NCBI GenBank assembly: GCA_030524435.1 | Contig: JAUNGS010000021.1 | Coordinates: 1-34,721, forward strand | Direction: 5' to 3' | Origin: Eubacterium sp. | Lineage (GTDB): Bacteria > Bacillota > Clostridia > Eubacteriales > Eubacteriaceae | Length of the DNA: 34,721 bases | In this document: piece after piece, positions 30,845-34,721 of the stretch | Numbering within the stretch: the first letter of the stretch is position 1 | How the letters are laid out: each line of letters starts with the position of its first letter | Program-made: the position numbers and the translations under genes | The notes under the pieces: model-generated | Seen by the model: only the letters and a program-made list of their open reading frames with translations | What the model was told of the DNA's origin: nothing | Databases searched by the model: none

Positions 30845-32674
30845 CTAATTTTCTATCTCAGGTGAAATATCTGCCACTTGTTCTTCATTGTACCACAGTT
30901 TCCTGTCTCTGCGCCACTTCAGCTTATCCTTTATGAAAATAAAAATCATAAACAGCGCCATAACCGCCGTCAGGATTAAAAAGGCCGCCCGGAGTATCAA
31001 AATTGTGCGCCATTCCATAGGGCTGCCGTAAATAAAGGGAAAGGCCAGTCCAAAGCAAATGGCCGCCAAAGCCAGAAACACGCCTGACCAAAGGCTGCGC
31101 CATTTCCGGCCCCAGGCACTTCTAAAGCCCCCTTCAAGCAGATAGGCCAGCCCTAAAATCAAGAAGGGCACCATGGGAAAATAGTGGTACAAAAAGGTAT
31201 CCCGGGTGATGAAGCACCAGGGCACAAGCTGAGAGAAATAGGCTGTCGCCACCAGCAGAGCATCCCTATCCTTTTTTACAAAGATGCTTACCAAGGCGTA
31301 AACACAGCCCAAAAGCCCCAGCCCCCAGATCAGCGGATTGCCGGTACCGTAAAGGTAAACCGTTTGGGCCCCGTCCTTAAAATAATAAAACACAGGCTTT
31401 AGGGCCAAAAACCAGGTCCACCATTTGGAGGAATAGGGATGGACAAAATGGGTGGCGCTGCCGGTATGGTAGCCCAGCATGGTTTTTTGATGATTTACAA
31501 TCGTCTCAAAAAATCCCCGGCCATCGGCCATACAGCGCACGTAGGGTATATAAGAAAGACCGTAAATAGTCAAGGGCACAGCGATGAAAAACACCAGACA
31601 CCAGAGGCATTCCCTGAGCCCCCGCCGCCTGAGGGCCTTTGATCCCCGACGGCAGTCCCCTGCCAGATTCACAAAGAAATACAGGGCAAGCCCCAGGGCC
31701 GCATAGCAGCCCGACCATTTGGTTCCGATGGCCAGCCCCGTAAATACGCCGCTTAGCCCCAGGCAAATCAGGCGGTCTACCCCGCCTTCGCACCTGCTGT
31801 AAAAATACATAAAGGCGTACATGGCCAGAATAAAGGTCACCAGAAAGGCGTCCAGGGTTCCAATTCTGGTCTGGGTGTAGTGCATGAAATCCAGGGCCAG
31901 CACCACCGTCGCAAAGGCTGCCCATTTTTTTGATCGCAGCAGGGCCCGGCCAAAATAGTAGATCAAGGGCAGCATCAAAATCCCAAAGGTGGCCTGCATA
32001 AACCTGAAGCCCAGGGGATTTCTGCCAAAAATCGCCATCCCCAGGCCGATGATCAGCCTGCCCACCGGCGGGTGATCCATCTCCGCGATGGACAAACCGT
32101 CGGCCATCTCCAGGGCCGAGGATGGAAAATAGCTCTCGTCAAAATAGGCGGAGTTCATGCGGTCGCTTTCCTTAAACACCGTGGCCGGTTCATCCAAAAG
32201 CAGCGCCGATGCCTCATTCAGCGGTGTCGCCGCCACGGCCTCCCCGGACAGATCCCAGAACTGCACCTCCGCCAGGGCCAGCCGGCTGGCCTTCTCCAGC
32301 TTCTGAATTTTAATATAGCGGGTATCCTCCGAGGTCTGCAGCGGGTAGTTGTACCAGATCATGGCGGCGGTGTAATCCGTGTCATCGTCCCTGGTGTCAA
32401 AGGCCTTGGTCCAGTGCTCACCGTCGGCGGAGGCAAAGATCCTGATGCCCACGTACTTGGTGCTGTCGTTGACCGGCGCATACAAAGATATCGACTTTGG
32501 GGCCTCCTCCACCTGAAATTCAAAGGCTTCCTCATTGGTATACACCACCGAATAGGTTTCAGGCGCAATCTTTGTGCCCAGGTTGAAATAAGCCAGAAAA
32601 CCGTAAACCAGAACCAGAGCCGCCAGAAACAGCCCCTCCTTTTTTGTCAGTTGAAACAGTGTTTTAAGTGTCAC
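30845..32674 (-). CDS. PMT/ArnT-family glycosyltransferase-like membrane protein
   Basis: A 609-residue GT-C-type protein with many helices. The first extracellular loop contains a beta-rich insert (GIRIFASADGEHWTKAFDTR, then ALAEVQFWDLSG) that resembles a discoidin/F5-8C carbohydrate-binding domain, and it is followed by EMDHPPVGRLIIGLGMAIFG, the hallmark of PMT-type mannosyltransferases. Members use a lipid-linked sugar to glycosylate proteins or lipids outside the membrane. The GTG at 32674 follows GGAGGAAAAGG, so the start is preferred to an earlier ATG. It overlaps the end of the upstream gene by 11 bases, so the two are coupled. Confidence 0.85.
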   Translation of the reverse strand: MTLKTLFQLTKKEGLFLAALVLVYGFLAYFNLGTKIAPETYSVVYTNEEAFEFQVEEAPKSISLYAPVNDSTKYVGIRIFASADGEHWTKAFDTRDDDTDYTAAMIWYNYPLQTSEDTRYIKIQKLEKASRLALAEVQFWDLSGEAVAATPLNEASALLLDEPATVFKESDRMNSAYFDESYFPSSALEMADGLSIAEMDHPPVGRLIIGLGMAIFGRNPLGFRFMQATFGILMLPLIYYFGRALLRSKKWAAFATVVLALDFMHYTQTRIGTLDAFLVTFILAMYAFMYFYSRCEGGVDRLICLGLSGVFTGLAIGTKWSGCYAALGLALYFFVNLAGDCRRGSKALRRRGLRECLWCLVFFIAVPLTIYGLSYIPYVRCMADGRGFFETIVNHQKTMLGYHTGSATHFVHPYSSKWWTWFLALKPVFYYFKDGAQTVYLYGTGNPLIWGLGLLGCVYALVSIFVKKDRDALLVATAYFSQLVPWCFITRDTFLYHYFPMVPFLILGLAYLLEGGFRSAWGRKWRSLWSGVFLALAAICFGLAFPFIYGSPMEWRTILILRAAFLILTAVMALFMIFIFIKDKLKWRRDRKLWYNEEQVADISPEIEN

Positions 32675-34271
32675 AGGTCCTTTTCCTCCGATGCAGATAA
32701 ATAAAAAATAACAGAATGCCTCCAAGACTTAGATACCGGCTGCCCCGGGCCAAGGCCGTCCCGCAGTAGGTTACCACAATCTCCCCTGTCCCCTCAGAAT
32801 CCACCAGGGTAAAGCCCGTCTCCGACGCTTTGAGCGCTGCAGCTTGATACCTCACACTGCCGTCCTCCTGGGTCACGGCCATTTCCGCCCTGTAGCCTGG
32901 ATAGTAGACCAAAGGCAGCTCCTGTCTTGGCGTCGTAAGGGTAAAATGGTAGGTGTTATAATCCTGTCTCTGAAGGCCCTCTCCTGCCGTGGCCGCCTTT
33001 GAGACAAGCGCACTGTAGTCCATATTTTCTGGCAGATACTCGCAGCCTGCGGGAAAGGTGGGATAGGGATTTTCTGTGACCCCTTGATAATTGGCATAGA
33101 CAAAGGCGCTCTGAACAGAGAAGGACAAAAGCATTGCCGCCATCAGGGCCCCGCCGAGGATCCATCTGGTTTTCCTTTTATCAAACATTCCCTCCAGGGC
33201 AGGCCCTGCCGCCAGGGCAAAGCACAGCGTTACGAAAATATACAGCCGCCAGGGAAACTGCAGGGTCTGAAGCCAGTCCCCCAGGACTTCCCAGGGAAAG
33301 AGCTCCGAGGACATAAACAATAACGCCATCCCCAGCCCGGTACAGAGGCGAAGTCTCCTGTTCTTCTGGAGCAGTCCCAAAACACCGCAGAAAAACAGCC
33401 CCAGGCCGATGCCCGCCGGAAGGACCCCCGAGGCGCCCAGCAGCCTGGGCACCGCCAAAATCAATTGGTTTAGAGGCACCGCCCAGTCGGAGATGGCGCC
33501 GTTGAGCCCCTGATCTCCCCAGATGGGATTTAAGGCCATCTGTTCCAGCATGGGCAGGGTGAAAAAGGCCGTCATCAGAAAGATGAACAGGGCGGCGACG
33601 CCCAAGGTTTTAAGCCGCCAGGGCTCCGAAAGCCAGCCCTTGATAAAAGCAAGGGCAAGGATCCCCAAAAGCAGGGCTGTCACCGCGGCGGTGAGGACAT
33701 GGGATAAAATCAGACCGCTGGCGCCCAGAATCAAGGGCCCGGGCCGCCTGCCCTGCCCCCAGAGCACATCGGCAAAGCCCGCCGCCGTCAGAGGCAGAAA
33801 GACAAAGGCCTGAATCTCCCCCAGGCTGCTTCTGACGTAAACATCCGTCGTGTGAAAGGAGGCAAAAAGATAGATCAGAGCGGAAAACAGCGCTGCATTT
33901 TTTGAAAAGCCCAGCCAGCGCACCGAAAAATACATGGCCCAGGCCATGGCCGCCGTCAAAATGATCAAATATATTTTATAGGCAGCAATTGTGCTGAAAC
34001 CGAGGTACATCAAAAGCACTGGCATATACAAAAAGATATCCGGATAAAAGAGTCCGCTGCCGTAGCCCAGGCCCGAGAAATAATCGCTGTACACCCCGGG
34101 CAAAAACACGCCGGCATCCAAGGCCTCCTTGAGGGCGGTGACCCTGGACAGGTGAAAACTCAGGTCATTGCCCAAGGGCAGCCCCGCCGTAAAAAGCATG
34201 GGCCCGCAGAAAACAAGCACCGCCGCCATCAGGCACGCCGGATAGCAGGCTTTTATTCTTTCCAAGGCCAC
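32664..34271 (-). CDS. GT-C-type membrane protein, partner of the PMT-like gene
   Basis: A 535-residue protein with about 12 helices and a C-terminal extracellular beta domain. The N-terminal loop LPLGNDLSFHLSRVTALKEA carries the acidic/histidine motif typical of GT-C enzymes, and FPWRLYIFVT lies in a later helix; the family is often labelled 6-pyruvoyl-tetrahydropterin-synthase-related membrane protein. The label does not fit this architecture, and an enzymatic role in cell-surface glycosylation is more plausible. The ATG has a GGAGGAGT site. The two genes make one operon, with the PsiE-like gene downstream. Confidence 0.8.
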   Translation of the reverse strand: MALERIKACYPACLMAAVLVFCGPMLFTAGLPLGNDLSFHLSRVTALKEALDAGVFLPGVYSDYFSGLGYGSGLFYPDIFLYMPVLLMYLGFSTIAAYKIYLIILTAAMAWAMYFSVRWLGFSKNAALFSALIYLFASFHTTDVYVRSSLGEIQAFVFLPLTAAGFADVLWGQGRRPGPLILGASGLILSHVLTAAVTALLLGILALAFIKGWLSEPWRLKTLGVAALFIFLMTAFFTLPMLEQMALNPIWGDQGLNGAISDWAVPLNQLILAVPRLLGASGVLPAGIGLGLFFCGVLGLLQKNRRLRLCTGLGMALLFMSSELFPWEVLGDWLQTLQFPWRLYIFVTLCFALAAGPALEGMFDKRKTRWILGGALMAAMLLSFSVQSAFVYANYQGVTENPYPTFPAGCEYLPENMDYSALVSKAATAGEGLQRQDYNTYHFTLTTPRQELPLVYYPGYRAEMAVTQEDGSVRYQAAALKASETGFTLVDSEGTGEIVVTYCGTALARGSRYLSLGGILLFFIYLHRRKRTCDT

Positions 34272-34342
34272 TCCTCCTTCACATCACAAAAATTCACACC
34301 GCATATTTTATCATATCTCCCCGGACTTGACCATGGGCACTA

Positions 34343-34373
34343 AAAAAGAGGCTTCCGCTGGAAACCTCTTTTT
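34343..34373 (-). terminator. Terminator of the symporter gene
   Basis: A 14-bp stem (34343-34356 with 34360-34373), with one G-U wobble in the minus-strand RNA, ends in TTTTT on that strand. It lies ten bases beyond the symporter stop. Confidence 0.85.
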
Positions 34374-34383
34374 AAATACGATA

Positions 34384-34721
34384 CTACTCTGCCTTCATGC
34401 CCTTGACATCTGCGAGCATCTCATCAAAATCTGCCTCCGCCGCCGCATCGCTCTTGGTAAAACGGTTGACGATCAGAATGGCCAGCACGTTGATGGCAAA
34501 GCCCGGAACGATCTCGTACATGAAATTGCTCATGCCCGTCTGCTTCCAGAGGATAACCGTCAGGGTGCCTAAAATCATCCCCGTCAGCGCCGACTTCCAG
34601 GTCGTCTTCTTAGAGTACAGACCGAAGAGCACTAAAGGACCGAAGGCTGCGCCGAAGCCGCCCCAGGCGTAGGACACGAGGCCCATAACCGTAGAGTCCG
34701 GCACCATGGCCATCAGCAGGG
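34384..34721 (-). CDS. Sodium:proline-type symporter, C-terminal part (5' partial)
   Basis: The last 112 or so residues of a sodium:solute symporter; the gene continues beyond the window. The segment VSYAWGGFGAAFGPLVLFGL, then YSKKTTWKSALTGMILGT, matches the C-terminal helices of PutP sodium/proline transporters. The tail after the last helix is acidic and cytoplasmic. It ends at a terminator. Proline is the likely substrate, but other solutes are possible since the substrate-binding part is missing. Confidence 0.85.
   Translation of the reverse strand, partial: LLMAMVPDSTVMGLVSYAWGGFGAAFGPLVLFGLYSKKTTWKSALTGMILGTLTVILWKQTGMSNFMYEIVPGFAINVLAILIVNRFTKSDAAAEADFDEMLADVKGMKAE

Noticed and set aside
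1..34721. CRISPR arrays, tRNA, rRNA or insertion sequences.
   Set aside because: No regular spaced repeats, cloverleaf-like sequences or transposase-like frames were found by reading both strands.

Overview
The window looks like chromosome from a strictly anaerobic Clostridia-type Firmicute, possibly Eubacteriaceae; this rests on gene content, not on a marker gene. Supporting signs are strong GGAGG ribosome binding sites with frequent TTG and GTG starts, MutS2, a DUF512 radical-SAM protein next to Der, a DUF3793 protein, a short-chain flavodoxin, two FeoA proteins with a separate FeoB, and an YgbA-type protein. No rRNA, tRNA, CRISPR array, prophage or insertion sequence was found.

Region 1 (1-7.5 kb) is an accessory and partly decayed zone. 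It holds the 3' end of a LuxR-type regulator running tail-to-tail into a MATE exporter, a DUF4405 membrane cytochrome, a membrane-anchored SUMF1-flavodoxin fusion, a LysR regulator, a flavodoxin-like lipoprotein, and two ABC-2 permeases behind a chimeric ORF that joins a response-regulator start to an ABC-ATPase tail. Three genes here each need a one-base correction in a short homopolymer, and two gene junctions look rearranged. The other 27 kb show no comparable damage.

Region 2 (7.7-20 kb) is centred on iron. A DUF3793-flavodoxin unit diverges from feoA-feoA. Next come a DUF454 membrane protein, a CydDC-like pair of ABC transporter half-molecules and an YgbA-type cysteine-rich protein. An oxidoreductase island (hydrolase, aldo/keto reductase, second LysR) follows, then feoB, which diverges from a DtxR/MntR-family regulator. 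Palindromes of the form GTTAGC-N4-(G/T)CTAAC lie at the DUF3793 and feoB promoters, and a Fur-like site shared with the fur promoter lies upstream of feoA. This fits joint control by the DtxR-type and Fur-type regulators found in the window.

Region 3 (20-29 kb) is housekeeping: a GH25 lysozyme, two tiny ORFs (54 and 35 aa), der, a DUF512 radical-SAM protein, a Fur-family regulator, mutS2 and a U32 peptidase. Region 4 (29.3-34.7 kb) holds a small HTH protein, a RelB/DinJ-YafQ toxin-antitoxin pair bracketed by two nearly identical 51-bp terminator repeats, a PsiE-like membrane protein, two large GT-C-type membrane proteins and the 3' end of a sodium/proline-type symporter.

The clearest cross-window signal is a promoter element (on the minus strand GGYATTMGACA, then about 14-15 bases, then TATTACAAT). 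It precedes both surface-type flavodoxin genes and the aldo/keto reductase, and two of the three copies sit directly after a LysR gene of the same subfamily.
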